64,000 nucleotides of DNA. It comes from Leeuwenhoekiella aequorea (GTDB taxonomy: Bacteria; Bacteroidota; Bacteroidia; Flavobacteriales; Flavobacteriaceae). Below the pieces are notes generated by a model. The model was not told where the DNA came from, did no database searches, and saw nothing but the letters and a program-made list of their open reading frames with translations. The stretch is from the NCBI RefSeq assembly GCF_004104375.1, contig NZ_QOVM01000007.1, positions 62,001 through 126,000 on the forward strand, given 5' to 3'. The position numbers were made by a program, and so were the translations under genes. This document shows positions 27,311 to 35,468 of this stretch, in pieces. Each line of letters opens with the position of its first letter. The stretch's first letter is position 1.

Positions 27311-27403
27311 ATGAAAGCAAATACTTGTATTACAAACTTCACAATTGCAACCCGTATTGGTTTTGCAACTGCTTTCATTATTACCCCTAGGGGTATTATA
27401 TAA
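27311..27403 (+). CDS. thrL: Threonine/isoleucine-rich leader peptide of the thr operon
   Basis: A 30-codon ORF starting MKANTCITNFTIATRIG. It contains six Thr and seven Ile codons, so 13 of 30 residues are the two end products of the pathway started by thrA. It is placed between a consensus promoter and thrA, as thrL is in E. coli. Codons 24-28 coincide with a 14-bp palindrome, TACCCCTAGGGGTA (27382-27395). A second stem, TTCGTG/CACGAA (27423-27438), lies between the leader stop and thrA. No T-run follows either stem, so the downstream mechanism is not the simple E. coli terminator. Confidence 0.7.
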   Translation: MKANTCITNFTIATRIGFATAFIITPRGII

Positions 27404-27438
27404 ACATATAACTTCGTTTCTATTCGTGTTTACACGAA
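27382..27438 (+). promoter_or_regulatory. Stem-loops of the thr leader
   Basis: A 14-bp palindrome centred on CCCCTAGGGG overlaps the end of the leader ORF, and TTCGTG-TTTA-CACGAA follows. GTTTC before the second stem can also pair with GAAAC on its 3' side, giving a possible alternative structure. Confidence 0.45.
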
Positions 27439-27475
27439 ACCATCTCATATCTTATTCATATCAAACACAAAAGCC

Positions 27476-29914
27476 ATGCGTGTTTTAAAATTTGGCGGTA
27501 CTTCTGTAGGAAGTGTTGCAAACATCAACCAAGTAATCAGCATTGTTTCTAAAGCTGCTGAAAATCAAAAAATAGCCGTTGTAGTCTCTGCCTTAGGTGG
27601 TATTACAGATTTACTTATGCAATGCGGAATTGAGGCTAGTAAAAAAGAGGAATATGCTTCAATTTTTGAGAAAGTTGAACGTAAGCATCTTGACTTTATA
27701 ACCACATTGGTCAAAGATGATGCTGAAGCACTTGCTGAAATTCAAAATCTTCTCAACGATCTAAAATCACTATTGCAGGGTATATTCTTAATTAATGAAC
27801 TGTCCCCAAAAACTGTAGATAAACTCTTGGCATATGGTGAGATTTTATCTTCTACTATAATTGTAAGAGCGATGTATGCTCAGGGTCTTGATGCCACACG
27901 TAAAGATAGTCGGGATCTTATTACTACAAATGATAAGTACACTAAAGCCGGTGTCAATTATAAAGTAACAAATAGCCAGCTAAAATATTACTTTTCAAAA
28001 GCAACTCAAAAAATAACGGTTCTACCGGGTTTTATTGCTAGTTGTGCATCTGGAGAAACGACTACTTTAGGACGTGGAGGATCAGACTTTACTGCTGCCA
28101 TAGTAGGCGCAGCTTTAAATGTGGAACAAGTTGAGATCTATACAGATGTAAGCGGAATGTATACCGCTAATCCAAAACTTGTAAAACAAGCAAAGCCTAT
28201 AGACACAATATCTTATCACGAGGCGATGGAACTTTCACATTTTGGGGCTAAAGTGCTTTATCCTCCTACCATTGTTCCCGTAATGAGCAAAAACATCCCT
28301 ATTCGTATAAAAAGCACATTGAATCCTGAAGAGCCCGGTACGCTTATTCAAAATCAAGTGGGAATTAACGAGAACCCTATAAGAGGTTTAAGCAACATTA
28401 ACAATGTAGCTCTTCTAACCTTAGAAGGTGGCGGAATGGTAGGAATTCCGGGAATTAGCAAGCGCCTTTTTGAAACTTTAAGCAATCAAGGGATAAACAT
28501 TATCCTAATAACTCAAGCTTCAAGCGAACATAGTATTTGCTTAGGAGTAATGGAAGAGGATGCAGGAAAGGCTAAACTTGCAATTGATGAGGAATTTGAG
28601 TATGAGATTTCTCTGAATAAAATTGACCCGCTTACAATGGAAATTGGTCTTAGTATAATTGCTCTTGTAGGAGACCAAATGAAAAGTCATCAGGGAATAA
28701 GCGGTAAAATGTTTAGTACATTAGGTAAAAACAACGTTAATATCCGAGCTATAGCACAAGGTGCTAGTGAAAAGAACATATCTGCTGTCATTGCCCAAAA
28801 GGACGTTAAGAAAGCTTTAAACAGCTTACACGAGCGTTTCTTTGAAGCACAACGTAAACAATTAAACTTATTTATTACCGGTGTTGGTAATGTAGGTGAA
28901 CGATTGCTAAAACAAATAGAGCAACAACAAGACTATTTAAAAAAGCAACTTAATATTAATATGCGTGTTCTGGGACTAAGCAACTCTCGTAAAATGCTAA
29001 TTGATGAAAACGGAATAGATTTATCAAACTGGAAGGCTTTGCTAGAAGAGGGAACGCCGGTAACACTTGATTCTTTTCATAGCGCTGTAGTAGAGTTAAA
29101 TCAGCGTAACAGCATTTTTGTTGATATTACAGCAAATGCGGATGTTGCAGCAATGTATGGCAAGTACCTCAAACAAAGTATTGCGGTAGTGGCTTGTAAT
29201 AAAATCGCTTGCTCCTCAGATTATGATAAATACAACGAATTAAAACATTTAAGCAAAACATATAACGCTCCGCTCTTATTTGAAACTAATGTAGGCGCGG
29301 GATTACCTATTATAGATACATTAAATAACCTCATCGCATCTGGAGATCGTGTAAAACGTATCCAAGCTGTATTATCGGGCAGTTTAAATTTTGTATTTAA
29401 TAAATTTAAATCTGGTGATAGTTTTTACGATGTTGTACAAGCTGCAAAAGCAGAAGGTTATACAGAGCCAGATCCTCGTATTGATCTTAGTGGTGTAGAT
29501 GTTGCTCGCAAAATTTTAATATTGGCTCGAGAAAGCGGACTCAAAATCAATTTAGAGGATATCACTAATGATCCGTTTTTGACCCAGAACAACCTAGAAA
29601 GTACAGATGTTCCTCATTTCTTTGAAACATTAAAAGAAGATGCAGCTCATTTTGAAAAACTGGTTGCAGATGCAGAAGCTAAAAATCACCGTTTAAAATA
29701 TGTTGCTCAGCTAGATAATGGCAAAGCAAGCGTAGGCTTACAGAGCGTACCTGAGGGCCATCCTTTTTACGATTTGAAAGGCTCAGACAATATTGTTTTA
29801 TTTTTTACTGAACGTTATCCAGAACAACCTATGCAAATTAAGGGTGCAGGTGCAGGAGGAGATGTAACCGCTTCTGGACTTTTTGCAGATATAATTAGAA
29901 CTGCAACATTCTAA
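27476..29914 (+). CDS. thrA: Bifunctional aspartate kinase / homoserine dehydrogenase
   Basis: An 812-residue fusion. The N-terminal kinase begins MRVLKFGGTSVGS and has the GRGGSDFTAA motif; two ACT domains lie around residues 310-460; the dehydrogenase begins at LFITGVGNVGERLL near 465 and includes NKIACS and the GADV-type segment. It catalyses the first and third steps from aspartate to threonine and methionine, and ACT domains suggest threonine feedback. It heads the thr operon behind the Thr/Ile leader ORF. Length is normal for ThrA/MetL fusions. Confidence 0.95.
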   Translation: MRVLKFGGTSVGSVANINQVISIVSKAAENQKIAVVVSALGGITDLLMQCGIEASKKEEYASIFEKVERKHLDFITTLVKDDAEALAEIQNLLNDLKSLLQGIFLINELSPKTVDKLLAYGEILSSTIIVRAMYAQGLDATRKDSRDLITTNDKYTKAGVNYKVTNSQLKYYFSKATQKITVLPGFIASCASGETTTLGRGGSDFTAAIVGAALNVEQVEIYTDVSGMYTANPKLVKQAKPIDTISYHEAMELSHFGAKVLYPPTIVPVMSKNIPIRIKSTLNPEEPGTLIQNQVGINENPIRGLSNINNVALLTLEGGGMVGIPGISKRLFETLSNQGINIILITQASSEHSICLGVMEEDAGKAKLAIDEEFEYEISLNKIDPLTMEIGLSIIALVGDQMKSHQGISGKMFSTLGKNNVNIRAIAQGASEKNISAVIAQKDVKKALNSLHERFFEAQRKQLNLFITGVGNVGERLLKQIEQQQDYLKKQLNINMRVLGLSNSRKMLIDENGIDLSNWKALLEEGTPVTLDSFHSAVVELNQRNSIFVDITANADVAAMYGKYLKQSIAVVACNKIACSSDYDKYNELKHLSKTYNAPLLFETNVGAGLPIIDTLNNLIASGDRVKRIQAVLSGSLNFVFNKFKSGDSFYDVVQAAKAEGYTEPDPRIDLSGVDVARKILILARESGLKINLEDITNDPFLTQNNLESTDVPHFFETLKEDAAHFEKLVADAEAKNHRLKYVAQLDNGKASVGLQSVPEGHPFYDLKGSDNIVLFFTERYPEQPMQIKGAGAGGDVTASGLFADIIRTATF

Positions 29915-29936
29915 AATCATAATTCTCAAAGTATAG

Positions 29937-29975
29937 CTAAGAAAATTGAATGCGTATTCAATTTTCTTAGTTTTC
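29937..29975 (+). terminator. 15-bp perfect stem with T-rich tail between thrA and thrB
   Basis: CTAAGAAAATTGAAT and its exact reverse complement flank a GCGT loop, followed by TTTTCTTCTTC. The stem is AT-rich. It looks like a partial terminator or a 3' end stabiliser inside the operon, since thrB begins 25 bases later. Confidence 0.6.
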
Positions 29976-29999
29976 TTCTTCAATCTTGAAAACAAAACA

Positions 30000-30929
30000 A
30001 TGAACGAAATACGGGTTTTTTCTCCGGCAACTGTAGCTAATGTAAATTGTGGATTTGACGTTTTGGGTTTTGCTCTTGACGGTCTTGGTGATGAAATGGT
30101 ACTACGAAAAGTACCCGAAAAAGGAATTAAAATCACTAAAATAACCGGTGCAGATTTACCTTTTGAACCTAAAGAAAATGTTGTGGGTGTTGCAGGATTA
30201 GCTATGCTAAATTCACTTGATTTAGATTTTGGTTTTGAAGTTGAAATACATAAAAAAATTCGTCTTGGAAGCGGAGTTGGAAGTAGTGCCGCAAGTGCTG
30301 CAGGTATCGTTTATGGCATAAATCAATTTCTGGAAAGACCTATTTCAAATTTAGAACTCACAGCTTTTGGAATGAAAGGTGAAGCAATTGCAAGTGGCAA
30401 TGAACATGCAGATAATGTTGCTCCTTGTGTGTATGGTGGCTTTACTTTAATCACAGGTTATTCCCCTTTAAGTATAGTTTCATTACCAGTTCCTGATGAT
30501 CTTTATGTAACAATAATTCATCCTCAAATTACAATCAAAACCAAAGAAGCTAGAGCGATTTTACCTAAGCAAGTTTCCTTGCAAAATGCTATAAAACAGT
30601 CCGGAAATTTGGCCGGATTAATAGCCGGACTTTACACAGAAGATTATGAACTAATCGCATCGAGTACTCAAGATGTTTTGGTAGAACCGTATCGCAAAAA
30701 TCTAATCCCAAATTTTGATTTCTATAAACAAACCGCACTCGAAAATGGTGGTATTTCTTTTGGAATTAGCGGTTCTGGACCTTCAATGTTCACCTTATGT
30801 AAAGGTGTTAAAGATGCTGGTAATGTAGAAGTTGCATTAACAAATGCATTGAAATTAAAAAATATGCAAGGAGATAGTTATATATCGCCAGTTTCGAAAT
30901 TTGGAAATCGAATTCTAGAGCAAAAATAA
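30000..30929 (+). CDS. thrB: Homoserine kinase
   Basis: A GHMP kinase of 309 residues from the start MNEIRVFSPATVANV. The ATP motif GSGVGSSAASAAG is at residues 90-102, and the C-terminal GGISFGISGSGPSMF is the third GHMP motif. It phosphorylates homoserine. An upstream in-frame ATG at 29946 lies inside the thrA-thrB hairpin and would add a hydrophobic stretch without family support, so I chose 30000. Confidence 0.94.
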   Translation: MNEIRVFSPATVANVNCGFDVLGFALDGLGDEMVLRKVPEKGIKITKITGADLPFEPKENVVGVAGLAMLNSLDLDFGFEVEIHKKIRLGSGVGSSAASAAGIVYGINQFLERPISNLELTAFGMKGEAIASGNEHADNVAPCVYGGFTLITGYSPLSIVSLPVPDDLYVTIIHPQITIKTKEARAILPKQVSLQNAIKQSGNLAGLIAGLYTEDYELIASSTQDVLVEPYRKNLIPNFDFYKQTALENGGISFGISGSGPSMFTLCKGVKDAGNVEVALTNALKLKNMQGDSYISPVSKFGNRILEQK

Positions 30930-31015
30930 CAATCAAAAAAGTAGGCTTGGAATTATTCCTAGCTGTAGGAAAAGACAAAAATTACCGATTTTATAACCAC
31001 GAATACGATACAAAA

Positions 31016-32314
31016 ATGATCTATTATAGTTTAAACGGAAAGGCACCAAATGTAGGTTTAGAAGAAGCTGTTGTTCGCGGCATTGCTCCCGATAAAGGTT
31101 TATATTTTCCTGAAGAAATTAAACCACTTCCCTCCTCTTTTTTTGAGAACATAGAATCGCTTTCAAATAATGAAATTGCCTTTGAAGCAATCAAACAATT
31201 CGTAGAAGGAGTTATCCCCGACGAAGCTTTAAAAGACATAATTGAAGATGTACTTTCTTTCGATTTTCCGGTCGTGGAGATCGAAGAAAATATTGGAACG
31301 CTAGAATTATTTCACGGTCCTACTATGGCATTTAAAGATGTTGGTGCTCGATTTATGGCTCGTTGTCTCGGGTACTTTTCTGCACAAAGTAAAAAGCAGG
31401 AACCGGTAACAGTTTTGGTCGCAACAAGTGGAGATACCGGAGGGGCTGTTGCTCGTGGTTTTTTAAATGTAGAAGGGGTTGATGTGGTCATTCTTTATCC
31501 AACAGGTAAGGTTAGTGATATTCAAGAAAAACAGCTTACAACTCTGGGAGCAAATATAACAGCTCTAGAAGTTGATGGCGTGTTTGATGATTGCCAAGCT
31601 ATGGTAAAAACTGCCTTTTTAGATGATGAAATAATTTCTAAACGCAAACTTACATCTGCCAACTCGATCAATATTGCACGCTGGATTCCGCAGTTATTTT
31701 ATTTTCTATTTGCCTACAAGCAGGCAAAATCCAAAGGCAAAGAACTTGTTTTCTCTGTGCCTAGTGGTAATTTTGGAAATATTTGCGCAGGTATGGTCGC
31801 TCATAAATTAGGAATGCCCGTTAAGCATTTTGTTGCCTCTGTTAATAGCAATGATATAGTTCCTGAGTTTTTAAAAACGGGCGTTTACAAACCTAAACCT
31901 TCGGTAGCTACTATTAGCAATGCGATGGATGTGGGTGATCCCTCAAATTTTATACGCATACAGAAATTATTTAATAATGATCTCGAAGCGCTTTCAAAAA
32001 AACTGTCATCCTTCTCCTATACAGATCAAGAAACCAAGGAGGTTATGCAGTATATTTATAAAGAAACGGGCTATATAGCAGACCCTCACGGAGCAGTGGG
32101 TTATTTAGGTCTTAAAGATTATTTAAAAAACCATCCTGATGCTTATGGCATTTTCCTTGAAACTGCTCATCCTGTTAAATTTTTACCGGTTGTAAATGAG
32201 GTGATTGATGCTGAAATTAGTATTCCTTCTCAAATTGAGCAAGTTATGCACAAAGAAAAGCAAGCTATAGCTATTAAAAATTACGATCAATTTAAAGCGT
32301 TTTTGTTGAAGTAG
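31016..32314 (+). CDS. thrC: Threonine synthase
   Basis: A PLP enzyme of 432 residues starting MIYYSLNGKAPNVGLEEAV. Lys107 in GPTMAFKDVGARF is the PLP lysine, and ATSGDTGGAVARGF is the phosphate-binding region. It converts phosphohomoserine to threonine. A TTG 69 bases upstream is in frame but the residues it adds (ELFLAVGKD...) do not resemble the family N-terminus. It is 86 bases after thrB and closes the thr operon. Confidence 0.95.
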   Translation: MIYYSLNGKAPNVGLEEAVVRGIAPDKGLYFPEEIKPLPSSFFENIESLSNNEIAFEAIKQFVEGVIPDEALKDIIEDVLSFDFPVVEIEENIGTLELFHGPTMAFKDVGARFMARCLGYFSAQSKKQEPVTVLVATSGDTGGAVARGFLNVEGVDVVILYPTGKVSDIQEKQLTTLGANITALEVDGVFDDCQAMVKTAFLDDEIISKRKLTSANSINIARWIPQLFYFLFAYKQAKSKGKELVFSVPSGNFGNICAGMVAHKLGMPVKHFVASVNSNDIVPEFLKTGVYKPKPSVATISNAMDVGDPSNFIRIQKLFNNDLEALSKKLSSFSYTDQETKEVMQYIYKETGYIADPHGAVGYLGLKDYLKNHPDAYGIFLETAHPVKFLPVVNEVIDAEISIPSQIEQVMHKEKQAIAIKNYDQFKAFLLK

Positions 32315-32341
32315 TCGGTGCGCTTTTCAGTGTAGTTTTGA

Positions 32342-32349
32342 TACATTTG
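32342..32349 (+). promoter_or_regulatory. Minus-7 promoter element of gcvT
   Basis: TACATTTG matches TAnnTTTG and lies 18 bases before the gcvT ATG. Confidence 0.5.
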
Positions 32350-32367
32350 TGGACTTAAAATTTACAG

Positions 32368-33450
32368 ATGAAATCTACAGCACTTACTAAAATACACGAA
32401 AGTCTTGGAGCTAAAATGGTTCCTTTTGCAGGCTACAATATGCCTGTTTCTTACGAAGGAATCAACATAGAACACGAGACCGTGCGCACTGGTGTTGGTG
32501 TTTTTGACGTATCACATATGGGTGAATTTCTAGCAATAGGAGAAAATGCCCTAGCCCTACTTCAAAAGGTGTGTAGTAATGACCTTTCTAAACTTAAAAT
32601 AGGTGGCGCTCAATATAATTGCCTTCCTAATAATGAGGGAGGAATCGTAGATGATCTTATCGTTTACCGCATACGAGAAAATGAATATCTTCTGGTAGTT
32701 AATGCTTCAAACATTGAGAAAGACTGGGAATGGATTAGTAGTCATAACGATCTGGGCGTTGAGCTTAAGAATATTTCAGACAACTTTTCGCTTTTAGCAA
32801 TTCAAGGACCTAAAGCTATCGAAGCTATGCAGTCTCTTACTGAAACTGATCTCTCTGCTATAAAATTTTACAATTTTGAAGTTGCCCCTTTTGCAGGAAT
32901 TGATCACGTGATTATAAGTGCTACAGGATATACTGGAAGTGGCGGATTTGAAATTTATTGCCATAACGAGTTCGCAGAACAATTGTGGACTAAGGTTTTT
33001 GAAGCCGGAAAAGAATACGGAATCAAACCGATAGGTCTCGCTGCTCGTGATACTTTACGTCTGGAAATGGGATATTGTTTGTACGGAAACGATATTAATG
33101 ATACCACGTCACCTATCGAAGCTGGTTTAGGCTGGATTACAAAATTCTCTAAAGATTTTATAAATGCAGAGGCTCTTAAAGCCGAAAAAGAATCGGGTCC
33201 TGCCCGAAAACTTGTAGGTTTTGAACTTCTAGAACGGGGTATACCTCGTCACGGTTATGAGATTGTAGACGCAAATGATACTGTAATAGGTGTGGTGACA
33301 TCTGGAACAATGTCTCCATCTCTCTCAAAAGGTATAGGACTTGGTTATGTGAAAACTGAAAACACATCAGTAGATACCGAAATTTTCATCAAAGTACGCA
33401 ATAAAAACATAGCCGCTAAGGTTGTCAAATTACCTTTTTACAAAGGTTAA
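32368..33450 (+). CDS. gcvT: Aminomethyltransferase, glycine cleavage T protein
   Basis: A 360-residue folate-binding protein. The DVSHMGEF motif (near residue 48), the [10 protein letters not shown] segment and [18 protein letters not shown] are characteristic of GcvT; the Asp that activates the folate is in [13 protein letters not shown]. It transfers the methylene group from the aminomethyl H-protein to tetrahydrofolate. Its stop codon is directly followed, in the same frame, by the coding sequence of the next gene. Confidence 0.96.
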   Translation: MKSTALTKIHESLGAKMVPFAGYNMPVSYEGINIEHETVRTGVGVFDVSHMGEFLAIGENALALLQKVCSNDLSKLKIGGAQYNCLPNNEGGIVDDLIVYRIRENEYLLVVNASNIEKDWEWISSHNDLGVELKNISDNFSLLAIQGPKAIEAMQSLTETDLSAIKFYNFEVAPFAGIDHVIISATGYTGSGGFEIYCHNEFAEQLWTKVFEAGKEYGIKPIGLAARDTLRLEMGYCLYGNDINDTTSPIEAGLGWITKFSKDFINAEALKAEKESGPARKLVGFELLERGIPRHGYEIVDANDTVIGVVTSGTMSPSLSKGIGLGYVKTENTSVDTEIFIKVRNKNIAAKVVKLPFYKG

Positions 33451-34296
33451 ATTAAGCAAGTTATCCCGAACCAAAATTCACATAGAATACTCATTTTAGG
33501 AGCCAGTGGGTTTCTAGGTGGTGCCTTGTATAAAGAATTACACAGGTATTATGATACCTATGGTACTTATCATACCGGTAAAATATTTTCAGACAACAAA
33601 CATTTTATTCATTTTGATGTAGTACAAGATAGTATATATGAAGTACTCAATTATGTAAGACCTAATATTGTTATTTCTGCAATTAGAGGCGATTTTCAAG
33701 GTCAGGTTGAAGCACACGAGGATTTATGCGATTACGCAAAGCGTACTGGTACTTTTGTGATCTACTTGTCTTCTGCAAATGTCTTTGATGCGTTTACTAA
33801 TTACCCAAGTTACGAACTTGATAAAACCTTGTCTGAAAGTAAATTTGGTAAACTGAAAATACGCTGCGAGAATTTTTTTCTCAATTATTTACCAGAACAG
33901 CAATATGCAATTATACGGTTGCCAATGGTTTTTGGGTCTAACTCTCCACGTGTACGAGAAATCAAAAATGCCATTTTACTTCAAGAGCAAGTTGAGGTTT
34001 TCCCCCATTTAATAATGAATACAAATACAGATAAGAAATTGTCTCAGCAGATTCATTACATTATAAATAGAAAACGATTTGGGATTTTTCATTTAGGAAG
34101 TAACGATTTGATACATCATCAGGAGTTTATTAATGAAATTATACAAAAACTAGATTTAAAGATCAAACCCAATTTTAAGTTGGTTTACACTTCAAATTTT
34201 GACCGGTATTTAGCTGTACTTCCCAAAGACAATAAATTACCAGGACATTTAGCGATTACCAATGAGGAAGTAGTGGCAGAATCGTATGCTTACTAA
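33451..34296 (+). CDS. NAD(P)-dependent sugar-nucleotide reductase-like SDR, probable ATT start
   Basis: An extended short-chain dehydrogenase, similar in outline to RmlD/epimerases. The Rossmann strand and loop ILILGASGFLGGALYKEL are encoded at 33487-33540, yet no ATG, GTG or TTG lies between them and the gcvT stop; the first usable TTG (33526) falls after the loop. The frame is open back to the gcvT TAA, and its first codon is ATT at 33451, giving 281 residues with a 12-residue extension before the first strand. I infer ATT initiation; readthrough of the gcvT stop is the alternative, since both genes share a frame. Downstream motifs include YLSSANVFDA and IIRLPMVFG. Substrate unknown. Confidence 0.75.
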   Translation: MKQVIPNQNSHRILILGASGFLGGALYKELHRYYDTYGTYHTGKIFSDNKHFIHFDVVQDSIYEVLNYVRPNIVISAIRGDFQGQVEAHEDLCDYAKRTGTFVIYLSSANVFDAFTNYPSYELDKTLSESKFGKLKIRCENFFLNYLPEQQYAIIRLPMVFGSNSPRVREIKNAILLQEQVEVFPHLIMNTNTDKKLSQQIHYIINRKRFGIFHLGSNDLIHHQEFINEIIQKLDLKIKPNFKLVYTSNFDRYLAVLPKDNKLPGHLAITNEEVVAESYAY

Positions 34297-34304
34297 GCTA
34301 TAAT

Positions 34305-35378
34305 ATGAAATATAAAAAACTGTTTATCTATTCGGCTTTGCTCCTTTTACAGATAGCAGCTTTAAAAATTGTTGCACATTTTCCGCTTTTTATCGAAAAC
34401 TTCTATAGCACTGGCTTCTACTCTTACAGTTCTAAAGTGTTTCGATTCGTATTTGGGTGGTTACCTTTTTCGTTTGGTGACGTTATGTATGCCATATTAA
34501 TTTTCTACCTAATTATTTCGATTTTAAATTTAGTAAGAAACAGATTTCAAAGTATTTTGAAGTTTATAACTGAAGGAATTTTACTGGTTAATGTTCTTTA
34601 CTTCAGTTTCCATATTCTGTGGGGTCTCAATTATTACAGGCTTCCCCTACACGAATCCTTATCGATAGAAAAAGATTATTCTACGGAAGCTTTAGTGAGC
34701 CTTACCCAAAGACTCATCAAAGAATCAAATAAACTACATAAGCAGCTAGAGTCTAATGATAGTCTGGCAGTAGAATTTAAGTATTCATTAGCTGAAGTAT
34801 TTGCCAAAACTCCCGAAGGTTACGCTATTGTCGAAGATAATTTTCCGCAGTTAGACTATACTCCTAAGAGTATTAAAAACTCACTCTTTAGACTTCCGCT
34901 GACCTATATGGGTTTTGGCGGCTATTTAAATCCCATCACGCAAGAAGCTCAAATAAACGGTCTTATGCCTGCGCATCGATGGCCGCTTGTAGCTTGTCAT
35001 GAAGAGGCGCACCAGTTAGGATTTGCTAAAGAAAATGAAGCCAACTTTATAGCTGTGATGGCAACCACAAATAATCCTGATCCTTACTTTAAATATTCAG
35101 GATACATCTTTGCCCTGAGATATTGCTTAGGAGAAGTGTACAATCGCAACCGCACGATGGGTGAAATCTTAAGTACACAAGTAAGTCCGGGTATTGTGGC
35201 TAACTATAGAGAATCGCAGGATTTCTGGAATGCTTATGAAAATCCTATCGAACCCATTCTTGCAATTGTTTATGGTAATTACCTCAAAGTCAACAACCAA
35301 CCTTCGGGGATGCAAAGCTATAGCTATGTAGTTGCTCTTCTTGTGAATTATTTTGAGAATAAAACTACATTGCCTTAA
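34305..35378 (+). CDS. DUF3810-type membrane protein with HEEAH motif
   Basis: A 357-residue protein with three N-terminal hydrophobic segments (about 8-25, 58-76, 88-106) and a large soluble domain. Residues 230-250, ACHEEAHQLGFAKENEANF, contain HxxxH plus a downstream ENEAN, resembling a zinc-metallopeptidase active site of the HExxH type with the first Glu retained. The family is of unknown function. It follows the SDR gene by 8 bases and is probably cotranscribed. Confidence 0.83.
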   Translation: MKYKKLFIYSALLLLQIAALKIVAHFPLFIENFYSTGFYSYSSKVFRFVFGWLPFSFGDVMYAILIFYLIISILNLVRNRFQSILKFITEGILLVNVLYFSFHILWGLNYYRLPLHESLSIEKDYSTEALVSLTQRLIKESNKLHKQLESNDSLAVEFKYSLAEVFAKTPEGYAIVEDNFPQLDYTPKSIKNSLFRLPLTYMGFGGYLNPITQEAQINGLMPAHRWPLVACHEEAHQLGFAKENEANFIAVMATTNNPDPYFKYSGYIFALRYCLGEVYNRNRTMGEILSTQVSPGIVANYRESQDFWNAYENPIEPILAIVYGNYLKVNNQPSGMQSYSYVVALLVNYFENKTTLP

Positions 35379-35468
35379 AAACGTTAAATTATTCCTAATT
35401 AATTACAATTTTCAGCTAACAAACTGCACAAAAAGTATCTTTAAGAAACTCTAAACAATTTGTTAAAA

